Positions 54,630 through 63,323 of a stretch of DNA of 64,000 bases are shown piece after piece. Every line of letters starts with the position of its first letter. Position 1 is the stretch's first letter. A model generated the notes under the pieces. That model ran no database searches. It saw only the letters and a program-made list of their open reading frames with translations, and had not been told where the DNA came from. The stretch spans positions 109,038 through 173,037 of the forward strand of contig NZ_WQCA01000012.1 in the NCBI RefSeq assembly GCF_013032445.1, given 5' to 3'. Source of the DNA: Ruegeria arenilitoris (GTDB lineage: Bacteria; Pseudomonadota; Alphaproteobacteria; Rhodobacterales; Rhodobacteraceae). The translations under genes and the position numbers were made by a program.

Positions 54630-56183
54630 TCACCAACTTGTTGTCAGAGCAAGATACGCGCCAGGATCGCCAGAGTCGGTCAAAGGGCCGTCTCTCAAAG
54701 GGACACCGACATATCCGGACAGGAATAGATTTTGCTTAAACTCAATGTCCAACCCGAGACCTGTCGATGCCAGTGTAGCATTGTCAACTTCAAAACTCGC
54801 AGGGTCATTGTTCGAGATGTAACCCACGTCGAAAAAGGCAAAGGGTGTTAAGCGATGGATGCTCTGGGAACTGGGGAAGTAGGAATGAGACACTTCGAAA
54901 ATCGCGGAAATCCCGGAATCACCATCCACTTCGTCAAAACGATATCCGCGCAAAGCGTAGCGATCACCAAGGAAGTACTCTTCGACAGAGGGCAGCCGGT
55001 CTGTTGTGTACTGCCCCCAGATCTCGGTGCGCCAAGCTGTGTTGGGCGACAAGCCCGTTAGTGGGCTTTCGTATCCGATGCCGCCTCGTAGATGCCAGAA
55101 CGAAGAGTCCCCGTCGTCAAAATTCGCGTCTGTCGTTTCATTGTCATTATCGCCAAAAGATAAGGTTAGCCCCGCTTCCAGAGCTTGTCCCTTTGGATAG
55201 TTTTGCCCGTAAAGATAAGTAAGGCCAACGACACTCGCGTCACTGGATAATGGAACGCCGCCACTGACTGAGTCCGCTTTTGAAAGGCGATAATCCAGCA
55301 GAAAGTATCCATATCGGGCTACATCTCGGATTACGGGGTAACCCATCGCGACGGTGAAGTTTTCGCCGTCAATATCTGTTCTAGCAAAATTTCCTGAGAG
55401 GTCACGTTTTGCGTTTATGTTCCCGTAGAAGATCTCACCGTACAGACCATTACTGTTCAGCGGGGTGCGATAGGTAAGAGCGCCCCATAAAGAGTGTTCA
55501 TCGTCTTTGTCCCAATTGTAATTGCCTGAACCCTCAAATCGCAGCAGATCCCCAACGGTCAGTGTCGAATAAAACTCTTGTACGACATAGAAACTGAGCG
55601 CTTCCCCAAGCTCACGCGGAGGGTTGTCTAGTGTCGCACTACCGGCTTGTTTGCGCAGAGGTTCTCCCAATACTCTCAGCCGAGCACCAGCCTGATCCGG
55701 GTAATCAAGTTCGGTCGACACGTCCAAATCGGGTATGTCCTCGGCTAGCATAACCGCCCGCTCAAATCGTTTGAGAGTTATTGGATATGCGGTGGTGAGG
55801 GGCTGAAAAATCTTCTCTAGTGTTTGGAACGTGCGAGTATCTACGCCTTCAATTTCGATGGTTTGAATGCGCCCTTCATCAACAATTATGCTCTGCCCAT
55901 CGGGACCGGGCCAGGCCTCAGCCAAAAAGTAACCGTCTTCTCGGTAGATCTGAGTAATCGTTGATGCGACCTCCACCGCTGTGATGCGCCCAGACCGATT
56001 GAAGGCCAATTGACCGGCAAAAGTTAACAGCTCATCCGCATCATACACCGTTACGCCGCTGACCGAGTGCTGGGACGCGATGTCCCAGGTTTGGGCAATG
56101 CTACTTCTTGGAACTGATGCAGTGGCCACAAGAGTGCAAATGATCGCAAAAACAACTGAGCTGAATACGCGCATTTTTGACAA
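54630..56183 (-). CDS. Two-partner secretion transporter (TpsB, ShlB/FhaC family)
   Basis: 517 residues. The order is a signal peptide (to about residue 30), POTRA domains (about 40-180; DGYFLAEAWPGPDGQSIIVD and GRIQTIEIEG), then a 16-strand outer-membrane barrel. The barrel has the conserved RGYRFDEVDGD region near residue 420 (matching the VRGY/H motif of loop L6) and a C-terminal aromatic residue (LALTTSW). It exports a partner protein across the outer membrane without ATP. The neighbour, a Pro-rich repeat protein, is the only candidate substrate here. No large haemagglutinin-type gene is present. Confidence 0.88.
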   Translation of the reverse strand: MSKMRVFSSVVFAIICTLVATASVPRSSIAQTWDIASQHSVSGVTVYDADELLTFAGQLAFNRSGRITAVEVASTITQIYREDGYFLAEAWPGPDGQSIIVDEGRIQTIEIEGVDTRTFQTLEKIFQPLTTAYPITLKRFERAVMLAEDIPDLDVSTELDYPDQAGARLRVLGEPLRKQAGSATLDNPPRELGEALSFYVVQEFYSTLTVGDLLRFEGSGNYNWDKDDEHSLWGALTYRTPLNSNGLYGEIFYGNINAKRDLSGNFARTDIDGENFTVAMGYPVIRDVARYGYFLLDYRLSKADSVSGGVPLSSDASVVGLTYLYGQNYPKGQALEAGLTLSFGDNDNETTDANFDDGDSSFWHLRGGIGYESPLTGLSPNTAWRTEIWGQYTTDRLPSVEEYFLGDRYALRGYRFDEVDGDSGISAIFEVSHSYFPSSQSIHRLTPFAFFDVGYISNNDPASFEVDNATLASTGLGLDIEFKQNLFLSGYVGVPLRDGPLTDSGDPGAYLALTTSW

Positions 56184-56393
56184 CCTTAAAGTGACTGAGC
56201 ATGTTGAAGTCCAATGTTATTATGTGGTTCGCATGTGTGAACCTGACGCTACTCGAATATATTGATGGGTGATGTTTTTAAGAAACACAGTGAACAGAAC
56301 GCAGATTTACTTAATATGCCGCACATACGACGGCGCTCAATTACACAACCCGGCTTTTCAACAAGTTAGAGTAGAGAACTAGTAGAACAGTCC

Positions 56394-57326
56394 TCACAAT
56401 TCCGGTTGCTCAAAAACATAAAGCCGCGATTTCTTGGCATCGTCTGTCAGGATATAGAGAAGCCCTCTGGTTTCATCGAGGGCGATCCCTTCGGGATGTT
56501 TAACTTCTTTTTGTTTTCCATCTTCTGTGAACGTCAAACTGATAGACTTTACGGACTTGGACTCTGGATTGTAGACGAAGATCTGACGGCTTTTGTCACT
56601 CACAATCCAAAGAGAACGCGAGGACCGGGACCATGTCAGGCCACTCAAATCCAGTTCATCATCATCTACACGCTCGGAGATAAAACCTGCATCGCGGGCT
56701 AAAGGAATGATCTCAATAATTTCGTCTAGCTCTGGCGATAACACCATTAACAACCTTGGTTGTCCCTCAATGCCAACGAAGACCCGCCCGGATTCCGGGT
56801 CAACGGCGATGCCTTCGGGTCCCTTGTTCAATGGGTTGCCGACGAGTGATGCAGCGGCGGTCGGGTAACCTTTAAGAGATGCGAGAGGTATTGTCGTCAG
56901 TTGAATGGGGTCAGTTGGGTGAACGACTAGGATTGATCGGTCAGTTTCTTGAAGCACCAAAACAGACCCATCTTTTCGAGGTGCAACACCCTCCAAATCT
57001 GATCCTGCCAATGCTGGTAACTTGAAAGAGTTTCCTAATACCCCGTCGACTCCGAGTAGGTGCAGTTTAGGTTCGGCATCACTTACAGACCACAAGAAGC
57101 CTTCAGCGTTAGACATTGCCAAACCGGAAGGCTCTGAAAATCCCTCTGATTTGTCTGCCACCTTGAATTTATCGACCAGAACCAAACCAGCACTTTCAGC
57201 GTAGGCAAAATCGGTCCAAGGCAAGAAGGCTGCCGCAACCAAGCTGGCCGTAAAAGCGAGTCGTCTAAGTTTGCAGAAACACCGTGAAATTTCAGCTTTT
57301 GACGAAAACACTCTGTTTTCTGTCAT
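56394..57326 (-). CDS. Exported SdiA-regulated/YjiK-like beta-propeller protein
   Basis: About 310 residues with a signal peptide (AFTASLVAAAFLPWTDFAYA). The mature part has repeated blades: GFSEPSGLAMSNAEGFLWSV, NKGPEGIAVDPESGRVFVGI, DLSGLTWSRSSRSLWIVSD and KHPEGIALDETRGLLYILTD. This is the SdiA-regulated family of six-bladed propellers. Such periplasmic proteins may act as lactonases, phytases or binding platforms; no activity can be assigned. The start at 57326 has GAGAG upstream. Divergent from the DUF4956 gene. Confidence 0.82.
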   Translation of the reverse strand: MTENRVFSSKAEISRCFCKLRRLAFTASLVAAAFLPWTDFAYAESAGLVLVDKFKVADKSEGFSEPSGLAMSNAEGFLWSVSDAEPKLHLLGVDGVLGNSFKLPALAGSDLEGVAPRKDGSVLVLQETDRSILVVHPTDPIQLTTIPLASLKGYPTAAASLVGNPLNKGPEGIAVDPESGRVFVGIEGQPRLLMVLSPELDEIIEIIPLARDAGFISERVDDDELDLSGLTWSRSSRSLWIVSDKSRQIFVYNPESKSVKSISLTFTEDGKQKEVKHPEGIALDETRGLLYILTDDAKKSRLYVFEQPEL

Positions 57327-57508
57327 TGGATTCTCTCGCGCTTGGACCACATCCCTGTATCAGCGTTCGTATCACAGTCCGGATACGATGTCCGAAGAAT
57401 GCACTGTAATCTCTTTACCTGATCCCGCCTGTTGCGATTGAATTGAATAGGGCACGATGTGCCTTTGGTTAAGCGTAAGCCTTTGGCGCGAGCAGGAAGG
57501 AAGACAAG

Positions 57509-58267
57509 TTGAATACGACCCTCACATTTGTGACCGTGTTGTTGATGCTGCTGTTGCCAGGTGCTGCGGTGTCACAAGTCGACCCTGCGACGATGCTGGC
57601 CGGGGCTTCGGGGTCGGAAATCGTTATCGAACGCCGGTGGACGCAGTTTCGTGGCAAACAGGAACTGTATTTTTTTACTCTCGATGTGATCGTCACGATC
57701 ATTCTGGCTGGCTTGATCGTCTATCATCCGGTGAGACGTAAAGCCCGTAGAAGCGTCCGCGACATAGTTATGCCCAGACTGTTCTTCCTTTACGCGCTAA
57801 TTGGAATGGCTGTGGGATTCCTGGTAGTCCAGCACGGGTCAATGATTGGTTTCGTTATCTTTGGCATCGGCGCGTTGCTCAGGTTCCGCTCCAATCTCGA
57901 TGATCCGGTGGACACTGTCGAAATGATAATCGTAACGGTTCTTGGTCTTGCGGTCGGTTTGGGCTTGCCGCTGATGGCCACACTGGTGGCGATTGTGTGT
58001 TGGTGTTTTATTTGGCTGGGTGGACGCAACAAGGGTGTCGAAGTCTCCCTCAAGGCATCTGACGAAGAGCACTCATTGAACGTCAGCGGCGCCATTGAAG
58101 CCATGGCCGCAGACGCTGGCTGGAAGCTGGTCAGAAAACACCACGTCCCCGGAAAGTCTCGCGTCTCTTTGCTTTTCATCACCTCGGGAGGGCTTTCAGA
58201 AGCCCGGATAGAAGAGATGATAAACGATCTGGTCCCTGATAAAGTTGAGCTGAAACTCAACCTCTAG
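57509..58267 (+). CDS. DUF4956 family membrane protein
   Basis: 252 residues, starting with TTG with GGAAGGAA upstream. After a signal-like N-terminus, three to four transmembrane helices (residues about 55-180) include the family segment FGIGALLRFRSNLDDPVDT. A cytosolic domain of about 75 residues follows. DUF4956 proteins often sit beside polyphosphate polymerase (VTC-like) and CotH kinase genes. Here the neighbours are a metallophosphoesterase and an exported kinase-like protein, so a phospho-transfer theme is shared, which is inference. It is convergent with the metallophosphoesterase, with stop codons abutting. Confidence 0.8.
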   Translation: MNTTLTFVTVLLMLLLPGAAVSQVDPATMLAGASGSEIVIERRWTQFRGKQELYFFTLDVIVTIILAGLIVYHPVRRKARRSVRDIVMPRLFFLYALIGMAVGFLVVQHGSMIGFVIFGIGALLRFRSNLDDPVDTVEMIIVTVLGLAVGLGLPLMATLVAIVCWCFIWLGGRNKGVEVSLKASDEEHSLNVSGAIEAMAADAGWKLVRKHHVPGKSRVSLLFITSGGLSEARIEEMINDLVPDKVELKLNL

Positions 58268-59209
58268 TCATTTCACAAGGTCTAAGCGTTTCAACACCGC
58301 ATTCGGGGATCTGATCTCTTTCGGGAGCGACTTGAAGTTTACCGACCTTTCGAAGTCAGGGCCTCGATATACTGCTATCCCAAACTCTCCGTTCGGCTGG
58401 AACGTAACATGAGTGAAGCTGTGAGGTGATCTGGCGCTATCGCCAATAAGCCGCCGCGGACCACCTCCCAAACAAGCTTGAGAGACATAAGCCACACCGT
58501 CTTTCCAACCGGGGTAGAAGGCATGATGGTGGCCAGACAGATGCAGAACCACACCGCTTTCCAAATAGATTTTTTCAAGTGTTGGGTCGCCGATTATTTC
58601 ACGTTCGCGCTGGATCGCGAACGGCCAAAGTGGGAGGTGACTGAAAGTGACAATCGGGTCTCCGTCTGCACCCAATTCCTGTAACCGGTCCTGCTGGTCA
58701 CCGGATAGGGGTCCTAGGGTCGTTGCATCCAAAGACGCAAACGTAATGCCCTGCATCTCAAATGCGTAGAAGAACGGGTAGTCATCTGAAACCAGGAAGT
58801 CGACGCCTGGTTTTCTCGGCGTCCATTCCTCTGCGTATATTTTCCTTTCACGCTCGAACCCTCGGTAGGCGGAGGCATCATGGTTTCCAGGTGTGACCGC
58901 AAATGGAATGCCGGCAGCCTCTAATGGATCTGATACGGCCTCGTGAAACGCATTCCACATCTCCCTGACCTGTTTGTCGGACAAGTTGGGAATGCGCTGT
59001 CCCGCAACCATATCTCCGGTCGAAATAACCAGATCTGGATCAATCTCGATTATGCGCTCAATCGCCCTGTCGACGCGGGCATCGTATCTTACCGAACCAT
59101 AGCTTCCATTCAGATCCGATATGACGATGACATCCAATGCCACCGCTTTGCAGGCGAGCAGAGCGGTCCAAATGAATGCCGCAAAGAGCGTAGAAAGCTT
59201 ACGGGTCAC
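58268..59209 (-). CDS. Exported metallophosphoesterase
   Basis: 313 residues with a signal peptide (LFAAFIWTALLACKAVA). The calcineurin-like motifs are complete: ISDLNGSYG, STGDMVAGQ, TPGNHDAS, SHLPLWP and LSGHHHAF. It probably hydrolyses phosphomonoesters or phosphodiesters in the periplasm using two metal ions. The first motif has D-x-N instead of D-x-H, a variation that may alter metal binding. It starts with GTG overlapping the end of the kinase-like gene by 11 bases. Third gene of the exported phospho-enzyme operon. Confidence 0.87.
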   Translation of the reverse strand: MTRKLSTLFAAFIWTALLACKAVALDVIVISDLNGSYGSVRYDARVDRAIERIIEIDPDLVISTGDMVAGQRIPNLSDKQVREMWNAFHEAVSDPLEAAGIPFAVTPGNHDASAYRGFERERKIYAEEWTPRKPGVDFLVSDDYPFFYAFEMQGITFASLDATTLGPLSGDQQDRLQELGADGDPIVTFSHLPLWPFAIQREREIIGDPTLEKIYLESGVVLHLSGHHHAFYPGWKDGVAYVSQACLGGGPRRLIGDSARSPHSFTHVTFQPNGEFGIAVYRGPDFERSVNFKSLPKEIRSPNAVLKRLDLVK

Positions 59210-60632
59210 TACAGTTCACCGCCTTTACTTCTGTGTCGCCTCTCAAAAAGAGTGCGACAGGATCCAAGTCGAACATCAAATCACCATTAGAACAATTGTC
59301 CTGGAGGATGGATGTTGCCAGCGCGGTGTTTTTTACAACTTGTGCAATCTGCCTATCTGACAACCCAAGGCTCTGCGACAACCATTCATAAACCGGGCCT
59401 TGCGATTGAAGGTCATTATTCAATGCAACCAAGCGCCGATACGTACTTGGAGAGAAGTGCCGCATTTTCTCTAGCATTTGAGTAGATTTTGCGAAATTGG
59501 CATACTCTACCCGCCCACCAGCATCGTTGTCGTTTAGATTGCTGCGACGGATCAATAATGCGTCGGCGGGAACATCTCCATCGTTTGGCTCATGGTGCTT
59601 GGCCTTCCTATGCTTCAGGCCTCCGTCTTCGACCCAATACCAATAAGGTGTGAAGTCTATGTTTCCTACGCGGTCCTGCTGGCTAAAGATGAAGTCGAGT
59701 AGAACAATCTCGGTGAGTTCTTGCATCCAAAATGCCATCTGTTGGTCACTGACATCGGGGCCGAGATCCTTGTTGATCATCCGGTCTTTTCGTCCTTCTC
59801 TGACGCCCTCTGCGATTGCCTCTGACAATGGTTTTGAAGAACGCAAAGCCAAGAAAGCGGGCGTTTCCTGAAAATCGCGGTTCTGACCTTTCCCCCAACC
59901 GGATTTACGGGTGCCGTTGATTTCCGAGCCGTATCGATGGCCAGGGCTATCAAGCAGCACACCGTATATTTGCGTGCGATCCGATGTGAATAGATCATCT
60001 GTCGGTTGGTATGAGTTCGGGTCGGTATCCGCAGCTGCGAAGACCCGCCAGCCTTCGTGGTTCATGCGCCCGCCATGAGAACCACCGGAAATCGCAAGGC
60101 CAGGCTGGGCGACCTCGGAGAAATGCGCCTGGGCGTCCATGCTACGCCAAACGGCTACTGGAACTTTGACAGTCGCGTCGAAATATCTGGAGAAATGATA
60201 GTAAAGCAGTGAAGACGTGGAAAACGTGCCACTGGTGCCTTTTTGGTTCATGGTGGATTTGAATTTGGCCACTCTGTCCTTGGCCAGATCTTTCGCCGCC
60301 TTCCCCTCTTTGCAAGCGTTTCTCTCGAATTCAGAACGGTTCCCCACGTAAGGTCCTTCCGAGATATCGTAGACGGCCATTCCTGGGCTGGTGCTCCAGG
60401 TTTTTGGGCAAATAGCAATTTCGGAGGCATAGAAATCGATCTCGCAATAGGCCGTTTCTTCATCAAGATCGCTGTTCCTGTACACGCCAGTCGGAACTTT
60501 TTCGATGCGGATACAGCGTTCAGTAACGCCGTTGGGACTATCAAAGGTCGTGGCTTCACCGAGAACATCATCGTTCGCCCACAAGACAGTGGGTGCAATT
60601 AAAGCAAGTGACCCCAGAAGATTGAACTTCAT
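59199..60632 (-). CDS. Exported FAM20/HipA-like kinase candidate
   Basis: 477 residues with a signal peptide (LLGSLALIAPTVLWAN) and six or more Cys in the mature part. I do not recognise a named family. Residues about 310-325 (VLLDFIFSQQDRVGN) match the catalytic-loop pattern of FAM20C, HipA and CotH-type atypical kinases: a hydrophobic strand, then D-R-x-x-N (Asp 320, Asn 324). Residues about 366-371 (LNDNDAG) resemble the following metal-binding D-N-G segment. A Lys for ATP binding in the N-terminal lobe is not obvious. Co-occurrence with phosphatases supports the idea. The gene starts 19 bases after the phosphatase-like gene and overlaps the next gene. Confidence 0.5.
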   Translation of the reverse strand: MKFNLLGSLALIAPTVLWANDDVLGEATTFDSPNGVTERCIRIEKVPTGVYRNSDLDEETAYCEIDFYASEIAICPKTWSTSPGMAVYDISEGPYVGNRSEFERNACKEGKAAKDLAKDRVAKFKSTMNQKGTSGTFSTSSLLYYHFSRYFDATVKVPVAVWRSMDAQAHFSEVAQPGLAISGGSHGGRMNHEGWRVFAAADTDPNSYQPTDDLFTSDRTQIYGVLLDSPGHRYGSEINGTRKSGWGKGQNRDFQETPAFLALRSSKPLSEAIAEGVREGRKDRMINKDLGPDVSDQQMAFWMQELTEIVLLDFIFSQQDRVGNIDFTPYWYWVEDGGLKHRKAKHHEPNDGDVPADALLIRRSNLNDNDAGGRVEYANFAKSTQMLEKMRHFSPSTYRRLVALNNDLQSQGPVYEWLSQSLGLSDRQIAQVVKNTALATSILQDNCSNGDLMFDLDPVALFLRGDTEVKAVNCSDP

Positions 60633-60651
60633 TTGGATAGTCCTCCCAATA

Positions 60652-61296
60652 TCATTTGGGGCAAATCGCTGCCTGTTGCTCGTTGGAGATCTTCAATTTT
60701 GGGTCGACACTGAAGTTGGAAAATTTTGAGTCAATCCACTTGTCGCACCCGCCTGAACAAGGGGCTCCGTTTCGGGCATCATTCCAATATTCCTTGGCCC
60801 TTTCTTCTGTCCAACCGCAAAACTGAACGAGCGCCATCGCCGACAATGCACCTGAGGAATGAACGCCCCACATGCAGTGCACCAGAACAGGGCCCTTTCC
60901 AGGGTTTTTAATCACCTCGTGTATGGACGCCATGACAGCATCGGGTCGGGAGGATCTGGCACTTTGATAGTCAAAGGATCCGCTTCCACAACTGGTGCGA
61001 CCGTATTCAGTGTTTTTGCCAAAGTCCGCATAAAACCCGGTTGAAAACCCTTCACCGCACAGAGTTTCGCGTTGACCTTCACTTAGGCCAGTTCGATCCT
61101 TGTCGCCGCCCTTGAAGCCGGATCGATACAACACTCCGCTTAAGACTGGGCGAAAGAAAGCGACACCATCAATGCCTCCGTCACCACCCTTTGAAAGCAT
61201 TTGACTGTTGCTTGGACCGCCATTTCGACTGGTCACGTCAGAATTCGCAGCGGTTGCGAAAACAACAATGAATATGAGGGACGCCAAAAACCGCAT
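60652..61296 (-). CDS. Exported tyrosine/dual-specificity phosphatase-like protein lacking the catalytic Arg
   Basis: 214 residues with a signal peptide (ASLIFIVVFATAANS). Residues about 137-150 (VLVHCMWGVHSSGALSAM) are a P-loop of the protein-tyrosine-phosphatase fold with the His-Cys pair, but the Arg of the C-x5-R signature is Ser (Cys 141, Ser 147). DADFG-like and YQSAR segments lie upstream. Without Arg, normal phosphate binding is impaired, so it may be a pseudophosphatase or bind a different group. It is first in an operon with the kinase-like and metallophosphoesterase genes. Confidence 0.68.
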   Translation of the reverse strand: MRFLASLIFIVVFATAANSDVTSRNGGPSNSQMLSKGGDGGIDGVAFFRPVLSGVLYRSGFKGGDKDRTGLSEGQRETLCGEGFSTGFYADFGKNTEYGRTSCGSGSFDYQSARSSRPDAVMASIHEVIKNPGKGPVLVHCMWGVHSSGALSAMALVQFCGWTEERAKEYWNDARNGAPCSGGCDKWIDSKFSNFSVDPKLKISNEQQAAICPK

Positions 61297-61416
61297 GCCA
61301 AATCCTTTCTATTCTTGAACCTTTAATGCTCAAACTCTTGCGACCTGATAGTCTCTCGGAAAGGCTAGTTCATGACAACCATATCAAGTGGGCAAATAAC
61401 TTTCCGCTGTGAAACT

Positions 61417-61590
61417 TTAAATAGGCCACACGAGATTGATGATAACGACGACTACAAAGTAGGCTAGAACAACTTTCCAGTTCCATTGGTGCTTGTTTTC
61501 TTCATTGATCACCCCCGCCGATTTCAATGCCATGTTTGTGATAACTAGAGCGGCGATGATGACCGCCGCATGTGCCAGGTCGAAATGCAA
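61417..61590 (-). CDS. 57-residue protein with two membrane helices, TTG start
   Basis: Starts with TTG at 61590, with GAAGGAG seven bases upstream. Two hydrophobic helices (AHAAVIIAALVITNMAL and WKVVLAYFVVVVIINLVW) are joined by a short polar loop (VINEENKHQWN). This is typical of small inner-membrane accessory proteins. No family is recognised. Confidence 0.5.
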   Translation of the reverse strand: MHFDLAHAAVIIAALVITNMALKSAGVINEENKHQWNWKVVLAYFVVVVIINLVWPI

Positions 61591-61632
61591 GTGTGAGCTC
61601 CTTCTTTCAGATTTGGGATTGATGGAATTTTG

Positions 61633-61938
61633 TCAGCAGTCACTTGATGGCAGCATTGCTACATCTGAGTACCTTCCCTCGGATGTCGTGATCCGAGCAC
61701 ATGCACCAGTATCCTTGTTAAACCAGTACGAGGTCAGACCTTCGCTTCGGATGAGTTCAAACCCGAGACTTTGAATGCCCATTTCAGCTTGGCCCGCTCT
61801 TGCCCCTTCAAATGAAGAAAGATCGCTAGAGCTGCCCACAGTAGGTGCACTTGCATCCACCGAACCGCTGCTCTCATCGCATGCTGCAAGCGCAGAAATG
61901 CACATCGTGCCTATCACCAATAGTACTTTGGATTTCAT
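61633..61938 (-). CDS. Small lipoprotein
   Basis: 101 residues with a lipobox (ALAAC, Cys at about 20), a Ser-rich linker, and a small C-terminal domain (YWFNKDTGACARITTSEGRY) closed by a final Cys. It appears to be a distant relative of the other small exported proteins in this cluster (61991-62605 and 63324-63623), sharing the pattern C-x-R/A-I-x-x-S/D-G. The mature domain may contain one disulfide. Confidence 0.65.
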   Translation of the reverse strand: MKSKVLLVIGTMCISALAACDESSGSVDASAPTVGSSSDLSSFEGARAGQAEMGIQSLGFELIRSEGLTSYWFNKDTGACARITTSEGRYSDVAMLPSSDC

Positions 61939-61990
61939 CTGTTTTTCCTAGCATTTTGGGGGTTACGTTTCGGGGTTTCTAGTCGATCAC

Positions 61991-62605
61991 CTATTCAATT
62001 CCGAAAATTACGTTGTAGCTGACGGAAGAGTTGCTGCGATTGATAACCTCCACAACATGATCACCAGATTGCCAAAGCTGTCCTCGATACTCCTTGTCCG
62101 CCGACATCAATCCCAACAGTTCAGAACCATCGGGGTTACGAATAACGTAGTCCAAGGAGCCATTTCGCGGAGCAACGCGGACGTAGAGGAACTGTTCGTT
62201 TTTGGCACCCAGAACATATTGCTGAGAGGCGCCGGGCGCGAGTTCACCAACGAGTTCTGCGCCGGTGGAGCCAGCATCGAATTTGACACGTTGGCTACCG
62301 GTAGAACCGGCGGCGCCTGCCATTGCTCCACCGCCATCATCCATCGCTTCGACAACCGACATCTCGCCGATGCTTCCATCCTTGTACGCGATGCAGCGCC
62401 AAAGTGTTCCACCTGCGTCTCGCAGCATGACGAGCGTACCAGCTTCCGAGAACTGAGAGCTTTCAATTGTACCTGATTGACCGTCTGGTCCACCAACCTG
62501 CCGCAAATGGTCGATACACGCGTCGTCGGCTTCTGACATTGCAAAAGCAGCTGTGCCCGCGATTGCGAACATGGGTGCGAGGAGCTTGAGTACAACGAGT
62601 TTCAT
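61991..62605 (-). CDS. Exported protein with CIAY domain and PPC-like domain
   Basis: 204 residues with a signal peptide (LLAPMFAIAGTAAFA). Residues about 29-85 are a small domain with two Cys (DACIDHLRQVGG and WRCIAYKDGSIGEM), clearly related to the lipoprotein at 63324-63623. A Gly/Ala linker follows. Residues about 105-204 form a beta-sandwich resembling bacterial pre-peptidase C-terminal-like domains (FDAGSTGAELVGELAPGASQ, LDYVIRNPDGSELL). The function is unknown; the second domain may be a carbohydrate or protein-binding module. Confidence 0.65.
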   Translation of the reverse strand: MKLVVLKLLAPMFAIAGTAAFAMSEADDACIDHLRQVGGPDGQSGTIESSQFSEAGTLVMLRDAGGTLWRCIAYKDGSIGEMSVVEAMDDGGGAMAGAAGSTGSQRVKFDAGSTGAELVGELAPGASQQYVLGAKNEQFLYVRVAPRNGSLDYVIRNPDGSELLGLMSADKEYRGQLWQSGDHVVEVINRSNSSVSYNVIFGIE

Positions 62606-62660
62606 CAGATGGTTCCCTGTTGGCTTGTCCTTACTGTTTTGTTCCGTGCAAAGCGGAACC

Positions 62661-62960
62661 TCACTTCGCGTCTCTTAACTTTGACAGAAATTCATCGCAT
62701 GCCTGTGCGCTGCCGACGATCTCGCCCGTCGTTTCCATTCCTTGCAGTGACGCCATTTCGGAATTTACGCGGTTGAGGATCTGATCCGCTTGCTCGGCGG
62801 TGATCAGGTTCTCGGCTTGTGCTCCTTTCAATGTGGTGCAGACACCGGCGGACAAGCCTGTCGCAACGCCGACACCCACCGCGGCCCCGCCACCCAAGGT
62901 CATAGCCCCAACCACGCCGAGGACGAGCCCGATCACAATTCCCAAGATCACTTTTCCCAT
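62661..62960 (-). CDS. Small glycine-rich membrane protein
   Basis: 99 residues. The N-terminal half is a glycine-zipper-like hydrophobic region (ILGIVIGLVLGVVGAMTLGG, then AAVGVGVATGLSAGV). The C-terminal half is a helical soluble domain with two Cys (GVCTTLKGAQAENLIT and AQACDEFLSKL). The start is the ATG at 62960 with GGAGG upstream. Family unknown. Confidence 0.6.
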   Translation of the reverse strand: MGKVILGIVIGLVLGVVGAMTLGGGAAVGVGVATGLSAGVCTTLKGAQAENLITAEQADQILNRVNSEMASLQGMETTGEIVGSAQACDEFLSKLRDAK

Positions 62961-62995
62961 GCTTTCCTCCCTTTTGGTGAGACAGAAGTCCGCCT

Positions 62996-63262
62996 TCATT
63001 TCTGGTGTAAACTGCGAGCCCACCTGCAAATGAAAACCAGCGCCAAAATGTTGAGCACCGGTGCAATCGCCGCGAACCATGGCTTGGCGGACTCCGAAAC
63101 TAAGTCCGCTACAAGTATCCAAGGTAGTCCCAACGGCAGTAGGAACGCTCCGGACAAAGGGTCTCGTTCCTGTCCCAACCAGCCAAATGTGCCCGTCAAG
63201 AATGCAACCAACGCCAACAGGTACAGGACCGAGAATACGATGATGGTGGTTCTACAAACCAA
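62996..63262 (-). CDS. Small integral membrane protein
   Basis: 88 residues with three likely transmembrane helices (IIVFSVLYLLALVAFLTG, GAFLLPLGLPWILVADLV and WFAAIAPVLNILALVFICRW) and a basic C-terminus. No family is recognised. It belongs to the run of small exported or membrane proteins on this strand. Confidence 0.6.
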   Translation of the reverse strand: MVCRTTIIVFSVLYLLALVAFLTGTFGWLGQERDPLSGAFLLPLGLPWILVADLVSESAKPWFAAIAPVLNILALVFICRWARSLHQK

Positions 63263-63323
63263 GTCGAGCCTCAGAAGACCAAGCCTGTGCTGCGCAGCCG
63301 ATTTCAGCTACGCAGCAGACAGG

